The notes under the pieces: generated by a model | What the model was told of the DNA's origin: nothing | What the model saw: only the letters and a program-made list of their open reading frames with translations | Database searches by the model: none | Position numbers and translations under genes: made by a program | In this document: positions 7,276 through 13,363 of the stretch, one piece after another | How positions within the stretch are numbered: position 1 is the stretch's first letter | How the letters are laid out: every line of letters begins with the position of its first letter | Origin: Candidatus Omnitrophota bacterium | GTDB lineage: Bacteria > Verrucomicrobiota > Verrucomicrobiia > Limisphaerales > UBA1319 | Direction: 5' to 3' | Assembly: GCA_023473405.1 (NCBI GenBank) | Contig: JAMCZD010000211.1 | Span: 1-17,501, forward strand | Length of the DNA stretch: 17,501 nucleotides

Positions 7276-8301
7276 ATGAATCCGCCGCCGCTGGTTCCGC
7301 CGCTCAAGTGCCAAGGCATCAAGACCAGGCTGGCCGGCGAAATCAGCAGGATCGCTCACGGACGCGATTTCGACCGATGGGTGGAGCCGTTTTGCGGTTC
7401 CTGCGTGGCGGCGTTCAATGTCGGTCCGAGTAAGGCACTCCTGGGTGACTCGAACATACACATCATTCGCCTCTACCAGGAAATCCAGGACGGCAGCTTG
7501 ACTCCCGCCATCGCCAACGCGTTTCTCGTCGAGGAAGGCGAACAACTGCGAGCCAAGGGGGCTGCGCATTATTATGCGGTTCGCGAGCGATTCAACACCC
7601 GACCGACCTCGTTGGATTTTTTGTTTCTTAACCGGTCGTGTTTCAACGGGGTGGTACGGTTCAACCGCCAGGGCGGGTTCAATGTTCCCTACGGCCATAA
7701 ATCCGAACGGTTCAGACCGGCTTACGTAACCAAAATCACCAATCAAATCCGGCGCATATTCGAAGTCATCTCCGCCAATGACTGGACGTTTGTTCCGGCG
7801 GATTTCCGGAATACATTGGCATTGGCGAAGCCGGGCGATCTTATCTATGCCGACCCGCCCTATGCGGGGCGTCACGTTGATTATTTTAATTCCTGGTCGG
7901 CATCCGATGAGACGGAACTCGTGAATCTGCTCAAGCGGCTTCCGTGCGGGTTCATTCTCTCGACCTGGCATAGCAACCAGTTTCGAACGAATTCCCTGAT
8001 CGACCGCCAGTGGAACGAGCCGCGGTTCCATTTCTCAACCCAGACGCATTTCTATCACGTCGGCTCCGCCCGAGATTTCCGGCACCCGATAGTCGAGGCT
8101 TTCGTCACGAATTTCCCCGTCCATCCGCCTCCGTCCCGGGCCGGGAAAATCGAAGGACACTGTGAAGATGTGGGGCGGACCTCCGGTCTGCCAGTGAATG
8201 GAGCCTCTGGCTCCGCGTCGTTGGGGATAACGAGACGCCGGGCCGGAGGCCCGGTTAACCGGCAGACCGGAGGTCTGCCCCACGGAAGAACACACTCTTA
8301 G
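7276..8301 (+). CDS. D12-class DNA adenine-N6 methyltransferase (Dam-like), orphan
   Basis: Transfers methyl from SAM to the N6 of adenine in DNA. Visible motifs: an N-terminal LKCQGIKTRL, SAM-binding motif I EPFCGSC (residues 37-43, usually F-x-G-S-G), LLGDSN..II, and catalytic motif IV DPPY at 193-196 followed by YAGRHVDYFNSW. The conserved fold ends around HPIVEAFVTNF (~residue 280). The motif order matches alpha-type D12 enzymes; the target site (GATC or other) cannot be read from sequence. The ATG at 7276, one base after the argJ stop, is chosen over an in-frame start at 7222 that would overlap argJ. No restriction endonuclease gene is adjacent, so it looks solitary. Residues ~299-336 of 341 are translated from a palindromic repeat (8170-8283), giving an arginine/glycine-rich tail unlike the family. 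It interrupts the arg gene run, which suggests acquisition. Confidence 0.85.
   Translation: MNPPPLVPPLKCQGIKTRLAGEISRIAHGRDFDRWVEPFCGSCVAAFNVGPSKALLGDSNIHIIRLYQEIQDGSLTPAIANAFLVEEGEQLRAKGAAHYYAVRERFNTRPTSLDFLFLNRSCFNGVVRFNRQGGFNVPYGHKSERFRPAYVTKITNQIRRIFEVISANDWTFVPADFRNTLALAKPGDLIYADPPYAGRHVDYFNSWSASDETELVNLLKRLPCGFILSTWHSNQFRTNSLIDRQWNEPRFHFSTQTHFYHVGSARDFRHPIVEAFVTNFPVHPPPSRAGKIEGHCEDVGRTSGLPVNGASGSASLGITRRRAGGPVNRQTGGLPHGRTHS
8170..8283. repeat. Nested-palindrome element 1 (four-hairpin, 114 bp)
   Basis: The outer arms 8170-8192 and 8261-8283 are inverted copies with one mismatch over 23 bases. Each arm also folds alone: 8174-8181/8185-8192 (one G-T pair) and 8261-8268/8272-8279 (perfect), both with 3-base loops. 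Between them are two more hairpins with 3-base loops: 8200-8205/8209-8214 and 8238-8244/8248-8254. Core words are gacctccggtc and gaccggaggtc. It resembles REP/BIME-type or MITE-like non-coding repeats. No target-site duplication was identified. It is read in frame as the C-terminal tail of the DNA methyltransferase. Confidence 0.8.
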
Positions 8302-8661
8302 GAAATTCGCTTGCCAGCCGATGCGCGAGGAAGTTTCTTTTGAGCATGGGAAAGACGACGACAATTCCGTGGGCGGCAAGGCCGCCAAAACTCGAGGGTG
8401 CGGGACAACGGCTGCGAAGCTTGGCGCCTAGCCCGGATATTTCGCACGTTGAACGCCGGGTCAGGGGACCCGGCCTACAGGGACGGGCTTTTGAGGGCTG
8501 TAGGCCGTGTGCCCTCACACGGCAGGGTGTTGGCGTTTCAAAGGAAGTGTGAAATATCCGGGCTAGATCCGGGGTATCCTGAACCCGCCGCGTGATACTC
8601 GAAGGTCCCCGGGTGCCCGGCACCACCAGCGGACACAAACGAGCCTTGGCTGCCATTCACT
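8302..8661. other. 360-base non-coding spacer, methyltransferase to argB
   Basis: Holds no supported gene. Besides palindromic element 2 it has a GC-rich stem at 8372-8377/8381-8386 (loop aag), without the T-tract of an intrinsic terminator. Just before argB there is a small stem at 8612-8616/8620-8624. The overlapping reading frames on both strands are mirror products of the palindromes. argB may need its own promoter here; none could be fixed by eye. Confidence 0.6.
8428..8566. repeat. Nested-palindrome element 2 (cloverleaf-like, 139 bp)
   Basis: The outer arms 8428-8447 and 8547-8566 are inverted copies with one mismatch over 20 bases. A second inner stem pairs 8449-8457 with 8532-8541 (one bulged T). 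Three hairpins fill the interior: 8455-8462/8467-8474, 8472-8480/8498-8506 (9 bp, perfect) and 8505-8511/8516-8522; the first and the inner stem share a few bases and are alternatives at their edges. The overall fold is a stem carrying three arms. No ORF of credible coding character lies inside. It differs in sequence from element 1, 145 bases away. Confidence 0.8.
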
Positions 8662-9537
8662 ATGCAATACCTGATTTCCAAAGCCGACACATTGTTCGAG
8701 GCATTGCCGTATATTCAGCGGTTCCGCCATCACATTTTTGTGGTCAAATACGGCGGCAGTTTTATGGACTCAGCCGATCCGGCCGTGCGGGACGGGGTGG
8801 CGCGGGATGTGGTTTTTCTCGAGGCAGTGGGCATAAATCCCGTCGTGGTCCATGGCGGCGGCAAGGCGATTACGCGGGCGCTCAAGGCCGCCGGGTTGAA
8901 GTCCCAATTCATCCAGGGCCTGAGGGTAACCGACCAGGCCGCCATGGAAGTCGTCGAACAGGTCCTGTCCCGGGAGATAAACCCGCAGATTGTCAAGACC
9001 ATCAATGCCCTCGGAGGCAAGGCGCGCGGCTTTTCCGGCACCGATATTTTTACCTGTCGGAAGTGTTGGCTGAAAGGGGCCAATGGCGAAACAGTGGACA
9101 CCGGTTTCGTGGGCGAGGTTACGGCGGTGAAGGTCGGCGTCCTGCGCGAATGCATCCGGCGCAGCATAACCCCGGTCATCAGCCCAACGGCTCGAGGCGA
9201 AGACGGCCTCGTTTACAACTGCAACGCCGACAGCGCGGCGGGGCAGGCGGCGATTGCCCTGAAGGCGCGGCGCCTGGTCTTCATGAGCGACGTGCCCGGC
9301 CTGATGCGCGATCCACAGAATCCGGCCACCGTGATTGCGCACTTGCAAATCTCCGAGGTCGAGGGTTTAAAGGCTGACGGAATCATCGATCAAGGAATGA
9401 TCCCAAAAGTCGAGAGCGCCGTGGCCGCCATCCGGGCGGGCGTGGACAAGGTCTCGTTGGTCGATGGGCGCGTCCCGCATTCGGTGCTGTTGGAAATCTT
9501 CACCGATGCCGGCGTGGGCACCGAGGTGGTGTCATAA
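8662..9537 (+). CDS. argB: Acetylglutamate kinase
   Basis: Phosphorylates N-acetylglutamate with ATP, the second step of arginine synthesis. The 291-residue length is standard for the amino-acid kinase fold. Motifs: FVVKYGGSFM near the N-terminus (phosphate-binding Lys-Tyr-Gly-Gly), VVVHGGGKAIT (acetylglutamate binding), LRVTD, GGKARGFSGTD, ITPVISPTARGEDG.VYNCNAD, FMSDVPGLM, and GMIPKVESAVAAIRAGV at the C-terminus. The N-terminal LISKADTLFEALPYIQRFRH helix resembles that of hexameric, arginine-sensitive kinases, so feedback inhibition is possible (inference). The start at 8662 gives the normal N-terminus; a frame starting at 8592 is a different, non-coding frame. No clear Shine-Dalgarno. argD follows 15 bases after the stop. 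Confidence 0.96.
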   Translation: MQYLISKADTLFEALPYIQRFRHHIFVVKYGGSFMDSADPAVRDGVARDVVFLEAVGINPVVVHGGGKAITRALKAAGLKSQFIQGLRVTDQAAMEVVEQVLSREINPQIVKTINALGGKARGFSGTDIFTCRKCWLKGANGETVDTGFVGEVTAVKVGVLRECIRRSITPVISPTARGEDGLVYNCNADSAAGQAAIALKARRLVFMSDVPGLMRDPQNPATVIAHLQISEVEGLKADGIIDQGMIPKVESAVAAIRAGVDKVSLVDGRVPHSVLLEIFTDAGVGTEVVS

Positions 9538-9552
9538 ACAGATAGGCATGCA

Positions 9553-10827
9553 ATGATCTCGTCTCAATCCAGTGCGGCGGATACCGATTCCGCTGATGTC
9601 AAGAACCTTTTCCGCGATTATGTCGTGCCCTCATATGGACGGTTCGACTTGGTTTTCTCCCGTGGCTCAGGCAGTTGCGTGTGGGACACGGCGGGCCGGC
9701 GCTACCTGGATTTTGGGGCGGGAATAGCCGTTTGCTGTCTGGGACACGCCCACCCGGCCTTGACCGATGCGCTGGCCGGGCAGGCGCAGAAGCTTGTTCA
9801 CGTGTCGAACCTCTATTACACGGAACCGCAGGGCCGATTGGCAAAGGCATTGGTTGATTTAATTGGGCCCGGCAAGTGTTTTTTCTGCAATAGCGGCGCC
9901 GAGGCCAATGAAGGCCTGTTCAAACTGGCTCGCAAGTTCGGCCATGAAGACGGGCGCTACGAAATCCTGACGGCACGGAATTCATTCCATGGCCGGACCC
10001 TGGCGGGGATTGCGGCGACGGGCCAGGACAAGGTCAAGCGCGGGTTTGAACCGATGGTGGCCGGGTTTCGGCACGTCCCGTTCAACGATGTGGAGGCGAT
10101 GCGCCAGGCCATTTCGCCGGCCACCATTGCCATTTTAATCGAGGGGATTCAAGGCGAAGGCGGCGTCAGCCCGGTCAACCCTGACTACCTGCTTGGTTTG
10201 CGGAAACTGTGCGACGAGAAGAAGCTGCTCCTGTTGATGGATGAGGTGCAATGCGGTCATTTTCGCACCGGCCGATTCCACAGTTATCAGCGCATTCTGG
10301 AAGATACTCCTGGCGGGGCGTTGTTCCTTTCAGACGGTGTTTCGATGGCCAAATCACTCGGCGGCGGATTCCCCATGGGTGCGTTCTGGGTGCGGGCGCC
10401 CTATGCGGACCTGCTTGGTCCGGGCACACACGCCACCACATTCGGAGGCACGCCGCTGGCTTGCGCGGTTGCCCTCAAGGTACTCGAAGTGGTTCAAAGC
10501 CAGGGCCTGGTGGAAAATGCGCGCAAGCTGGGCGATGATCTCAAGACCGCCCTGCAAGCTATTGCCTGTCGCTACCCTCGAGTGATCAAGACCGTTCGCG
10601 GCATGGGCCTTATGCTCGGCTTCGAATTAGCTCCGGACATCCCGGCCTTTGCCAATACAGACAAATCGCCGGCGATCCTCCTGGTGCAGCGACTGCATGA
10701 GGCGGGATTGCTGGTCATTCCGGCTGGGACCCACGTCGCGCGCCTGTTGCCGCCCTTGAACCTGAGCCGCGCCGAGGCGGATGAGGGCATCGGATTGATC
10801 GAGCGGGTGGTTAAAGAATTGGCCTGA
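9553..10827 (+). CDS. argD: Acetylornithine aminotransferase
   Basis: PLP-dependent class III aminotransferase converting N-acetylglutamate semialdehyde to N-acetylornithine, with possible activity on succinyl-diaminopimelate. Length 424. Motifs: YLDFGAGIAVCCLGHAHP, VSNLYYTEPQ, FFCNSGAEANEG (PLP phosphate), GRTLAGIAATGQ, MDEVQCG with Asp230 (pyridine N), and SMAKSLGGGFPMGA with the Schiff-base Lys267. HATTFGGTPLACAVA follows. The normal G-[MI]-G-R-T-G after DEVQ is replaced by GHFRTG, a mild deviation. The start at 9553 is preceded by an out-of-frame ATG at 9548 that terminates at once. It is probably cotranscribed with argB. argF, a common next gene, does not follow; instead there is a ~370-base spacer. 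Confidence 0.95.
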   Translation: MISSQSSAADTDSADVKNLFRDYVVPSYGRFDLVFSRGSGSCVWDTAGRRYLDFGAGIAVCCLGHAHPALTDALAGQAQKLVHVSNLYYTEPQGRLAKALVDLIGPGKCFFCNSGAEANEGLFKLARKFGHEDGRYEILTARNSFHGRTLAGIAATGQDKVKRGFEPMVAGFRHVPFNDVEAMRQAISPATIAILIEGIQGEGGVSPVNPDYLLGLRKLCDEKKLLLLMDEVQCGHFRTGRFHSYQRILEDTPGGALFLSDGVSMAKSLGGGFPMGAFWVRAPYADLLGPGTHATTFGGTPLACAVALKVLEVVQSQGLVENARKLGDDLKTALQAIACRYPRVIKTVRGMGLMLGFELAPDIPAFANTDKSPAILLVQRLHEAGLLVIPAGTHVARLLPPLNLSRAEADEGIGLIERVVKELA

Positions 10828-11195
10828 GGTCTTTTATGGACATTGCCAATTATAATGTCGGCAAGGCGCCGGCTGCCGTCATTATGGTTTTCCTGCTATG
10901 GGTCGGTGGTCGGTGGACGGTCGTTTGGCTGGAACCACCAGGTAAACCTCGCCGGACCGGCAGTGGCGGGATTGCCAAACCGGCTTGCCGCGGAAGCGGA
11001 TTTGTGCGAAAAAACTGATTTATGGAAGGCAGCGTGCGAGGCAGACAGAGGATGGTTTCATCCCCAAAGATGGTCTTGCCGTTGCCTACGGTGGCCAGTT
11101 CGAATCTATCTCCGGCTAGCTCGGTTTCAGGCGGGCCATCCCGGAGTGGCGCCACGCGTGCTTATTACCGTGCAGATACCTGATTTCCGACGGGT
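10828..11195. other. Spacer between argD and tRNA-Arg, no convincing gene
   Basis: No recognised product in any frame. Open frames exist on both strands: a 60-codon one from 10836, a 120-codon one using a TTG start at 10843 and running into the tRNA, and a ~100-codon frame on the minus strand. None shows a family motif or ribosome site, and they overlap each other. A TATAAT hexamer occurs at 10851-10856 without a good -35. A small stem gccg/cggc lies near 10951-10961. No intrinsic terminator after argD was seen. It could hold a decayed gene. Confidence 0.45.
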
Positions 11196-11272
11196 GCGCT
11201 CGTAGCTCAGTTGGATAGAGCAGCGGATTTCTAATCCGCGGGTCGCAGGTTCAAGTCCTGCCGAGCGTGCCA
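11196..11272 (+). tRNA. tRNA-Arg (anticodon UCU)
   Basis: A full cloverleaf of 77 bases including an encoded CCA. The acceptor stem is GCGCTCG/CGAGCGT and ends in a G1-U72 wobble. TA fills positions 8-9. The D arm stem is GCTC/GAGC. The anticodon stem is GCGGA/TCCGC with loop TTTCTAA; the anticodon TCT is at 11230-11232 and reads AGA/AGG. The T arm is GCAGG-TTCAAGT-CCTGC. Discriminator G is at 11269 and CCA at 11270-11272. It stands alone, 83 bases before the next coding start. Confidence 0.96.
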
Positions 11273-11355
11273 GATTGCATTTGCGGGTCTATCTGGATTT
11301 GATAGGGACCGGTTCCACCGGGTTCCATGAATTATCTTCAGGATCGAAACTTGGC

Positions 11356-12243
11356 ATGTTGAAGATCGAGCAATTGGCTGAATTGGTGGAAAGGAATCGT
11401 CCGGCTATCCAGGCCCGGGTCAGGGAGTTCAGTATCGGCGATAAATTCTTCGCTTTCAATTCCCGCCCCGCGATCATGGGTGTGGTCAATCTTTCGCCTG
11501 ATTCCTGGTATCGCGAGAGTGTCTGTTTATCGGCCGACCGGGCAATTCAGCGGGGGAATGTGCTGTCTGCGCAAGGGGCCGATATTGTGGATATTGGGGC
11601 CGAGTCGACCCTGGCCCAAGCGTCGTTGGCGAGTGCGACGGATCAGATGAAGAAATTGATGCCTGTCGTAAGCGGATTAAGCGCAGGGAAGGTTCTGGTG
11701 TCTATCGAGACCTATGAATCGGCCGTGGCATTAGCTGGTTTGGAAGCCGGCGCAAGGGTGATCAATTTTACCGGAATGAAGCCATCGGAGGCGATGTTGG
11801 CGGAAATCGCGGCTCGCGAGGCGGCGTTGATTATCTGCTACGTGCAAGGCGAAAATGTGCGTGCCGTGGGTGATTTTGATTTCGGAAAGGACCCGGTGGC
11901 CATGATGGAGGAGTTTTTTGCCGGCATGATCGAGCGGGCCACGAGACTCGGGGTGGACCGGATCATCCTCGATCCCGGTCTTGGATTTTACTATCGCAAT
12001 TTACAGGACAGCGTTGTGCGCATTCGTCATCAAATGAACATTTTTTTAAACACGTTCCGGTTGCGGCGCCTGGGGTGCCCGATATGCCATGCGTTGCCTC
12101 ATGCGTTCGAGTTTTTTGGCGAGGAGGTGCGTTGCGCGGAACCGTTCTTTGCAGTGCTGGCCAGTCTGGGCAAGACCGACCTGTTCCGCACCCATGAAGT
12201 GCCCCGCATCAAAGCGGTAATCGAAACGCTGGCAGCCTTTTGA
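11356..12243 (+). CDS. Dihydropteroate-synthase-like pterin-binding-fold protein
   Basis: A TIM-barrel protein clearly related to FolP. Matched segments: IMGVVNLSPDSW (Asn45), GADIVDIGAEST, VSIETYESAVALAGLEAGARVINFTG (Glu118, Asn137), IILDPGLGFYYRNL (Asp206), and FRTHEV (Arg278, His280). Several pterin-side residues of true dihydropteroate synthase are kept. The Asp of S-I-D-T is Glu118; the Arg of E-S-T-R-P is Leu; and the S-R-K loop that holds pABA is replaced by LGCPICHALPHAF without the Lys. It may therefore not make folate and could bind another pterin-like or methyl-carrier ligand (inference). Start: ATG 11356 (295 residues) is preferred. A TTG at 11275 would begin 3 bases after the tRNA CCA and adds an unlikely extension. 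It converges on the EgtD-like gene with a 12-base gap. A divergent lineage-specific FolP cannot be excluded. Confidence 0.75.
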   Translation: MLKIEQLAELVERNRPAIQARVREFSIGDKFFAFNSRPAIMGVVNLSPDSWYRESVCLSADRAIQRGNVLSAQGADIVDIGAESTLAQASLASATDQMKKLMPVVSGLSAGKVLVSIETYESAVALAGLEAGARVINFTGMKPSEAMLAEIAAREAALIICYVQGENVRAVGDFDFGKDPVAMMEEFFAGMIERATRLGVDRIILDPGLGFYYRNLQDSVVRIRHQMNIFLNTFRLRRLGCPICHALPHAFEFFGEEVRCAEPFFAVLASLGKTDLFRTHEVPRIKAVIETLAAF

Positions 12244-12255
12244 GGCGAACAGGGA

Positions 12256-13242
12256 TCAATGGCGGCGGCAAAGATAAATGCCTTCGTCGCCCGCCCGGGA
12301 AATCCATGAGTCGACAACATCCAATCCGTTTCGGGCGAGCAATGGGAGCATTTGCCTGGCCGCATAACGTAACGAATAGAACAGTTGAAGCCGTTCGCCC
12401 CGCCGAAAGCTGACCTGGTCGGGTCCCAGCATGACGGTGCAGGCACGGCGGAAGACGAAGAACGCCGCTATCCGGCGAGCCGGTCGCCCTGGAAAATTCT
12501 TTTCGACCACGAACTGGAGCTGACCGTCGGTTTGATGGAAACCGAGTTTTTGCAGGGAAGTCAGCAGCCACTGGCGGGTCAGGGGATTGTCGTATTGGTG
12601 GAGGATACGTTCCATGGACAGATCGAAATCTGGACCGGGAACGAGATTGGCGCTGCAGAGCAGCCAGTCGCGAGACCGCAATGCCGGCATCACGCGTGCC
12701 AGGAGCGTCTTGGGCGCGAGATTGGGAAGCATGCCGAACAGGGTCATGAGGCGCGATGCGTGGGCAATGAACGGTTGGTCCAGCAAATCAGCCAGGTCGC
12801 TCATGCGCAACAAGTCACCCACCAGCGGATGGCAGTCCTGGAGGCCCACTGAACTGGCGGCCTCTTGGCAGGCGGCAATGACCAATGGAAGACTCACATC
12901 GCAAGGGGTATAAATCACCCGATGTCCCGTGTCATGAAGGACTTTGATGAATGCACTTTCCTTCTGGCCACCGCCGCAACCCAAGCTGATCAGATGCACC
13001 CGTCTCGAGCGGGTTAGATTTGCCAAAACAGCGTAGCTCTCCTGGTAAATAGCCCGGCAATCCAAGTCGGTGCGCGCCGGCGAACAGGCTTGATGCAGCG
13101 CCAGCCATTCGCGGGCCTGTTCGACGCCGTCGTAATGGAATTTATGGTCCAGACAGCGCCGGCGCAGCGATTGCAGCAGGTCGCGATGAACCTGCCCTGG
13201 AAATTGGCTGGCATGAATGCGGATAGGGATAACGACAGGCAT
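12256..13242 (-). CDS. EgtD-like SAM-dependent methyltransferase
   Basis: A 328-residue protein resembling the histidine N-alpha-methyltransferase (EgtD / Methyltransf_33) family. A Rossmann motif I reads LISLGCGGGQKE (residues 84-95). VIYTPCDVSLPLVIAACQEA follows, like the P-x-D-V-S acidic region of EgtD. A later LFGMLPNLAP segment parallels the G-S-T-I-G-N-x-x-P stretch; HQYDNP resembles the A-Y-D-D loop, and a C-terminal YSLRY..RQMLPLLARNGLDVVDSW matches the EgtD ending. By eye, the E-x-S pair that grips the histidine amino group is F-Y-S here, so the substrate is probably not histidine. No EgtB-like sulfoxide synthase is nearby, so ergothioneine synthesis is not supported. Start ATG 13242 seems right; its upstream gap is divergent with the UVR-motif gene. 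Exact substrate unknown. Confidence 0.65.
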   Translation of the reverse strand: MPVVIPIRIHASQFPGQVHRDLLQSLRRRCLDHKFHYDGVEQAREWLALHQACSPARTDLDCRAIYQESYAVLANLTRSRRVHLISLGCGGGQKESAFIKVLHDTGHRVIYTPCDVSLPLVIAACQEAASSVGLQDCHPLVGDLLRMSDLADLLDQPFIAHASRLMTLFGMLPNLAPKTLLARVMPALRSRDWLLCSANLVPGPDFDLSMERILHQYDNPLTRQWLLTSLQKLGFHQTDGQLQFVVEKNFPGRPARRIAAFFVFRRACTVMLGPDQVSFRRGERLQLFYSLRYAARQMLPLLARNGLDVVDSWISRAGDEGIYLCRRH

Positions 13243-13363
13243 GCCCTATTATGGGCGGAAGAAGGTTGTCGAACAAGGATTTAATCCGTTTCGACGCCTG
13301 GAATCGGCGGTGAGGGCTTGCCTTTCGTTGACTTGGCAGCCGTCTGTTGTCATATTAATCCCC
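13243..13363. promoter_or_regulatory. Divergent intergenic region, EgtD-like / UVR-motif genes
   Basis: 121 bases between two divergent starts. A short dyad, gccctattatgggc, sits directly beside the EgtD-like start and contains a TATTAT/ATAATA core readable as a -10 hexamer on either strand. No matching -35 could be assigned with confidence. The open frame through this region from 13217 is not considered coding, because it starts antisense within the neighbouring gene. Confidence 0.3.

Noticed and set aside
7231..8031. 266-codon minus-strand frame opposite the DNA methyltransferase
   Set aside because: The plus strand carries the D12 motifs including DPPY; the antisense product has none.
8372..8390. 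Possible intrinsic terminator after the DNA methyltransferase (stem 8372-8386)
   Set aside because: The stem is followed by aaaact on the plus strand and has no T-tract in the needed orientation.
8170..8566. CRISPR array made of the inverted repeats
   Set aside because: The two elements differ in sequence, are palindromic rather than direct, and show no regular spacer pattern; no cas gene is present.
8255..8656. 133-codon minus-strand frame across the palindromic elements
   Set aside because: Its openness follows from GC-rich inverted repeats; composition is Arg/Pro/Ser-rich with no family signature.
8592..9377. 261-codon plus-strand frame overlapping argB
   Set aside because: It is the +2 shadow of argB, Gly/Arg-rich with no motif. 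argB itself shows all kinase motifs.
11275..11355. TTG start of the DHPS-like protein directly after the tRNA
   Set aside because: The added 27 residues show no DHPS similarity and would start 3 bases from the mature tRNA end; the ATG at 11356 fits better.
13217..13363. 49-codon upstream extension of the UVR-motif protein from ATG 13217
   Set aside because: It overlaps the start of the divergent EgtD-like gene, and the family-like N-terminus begins at the GTG 13364.
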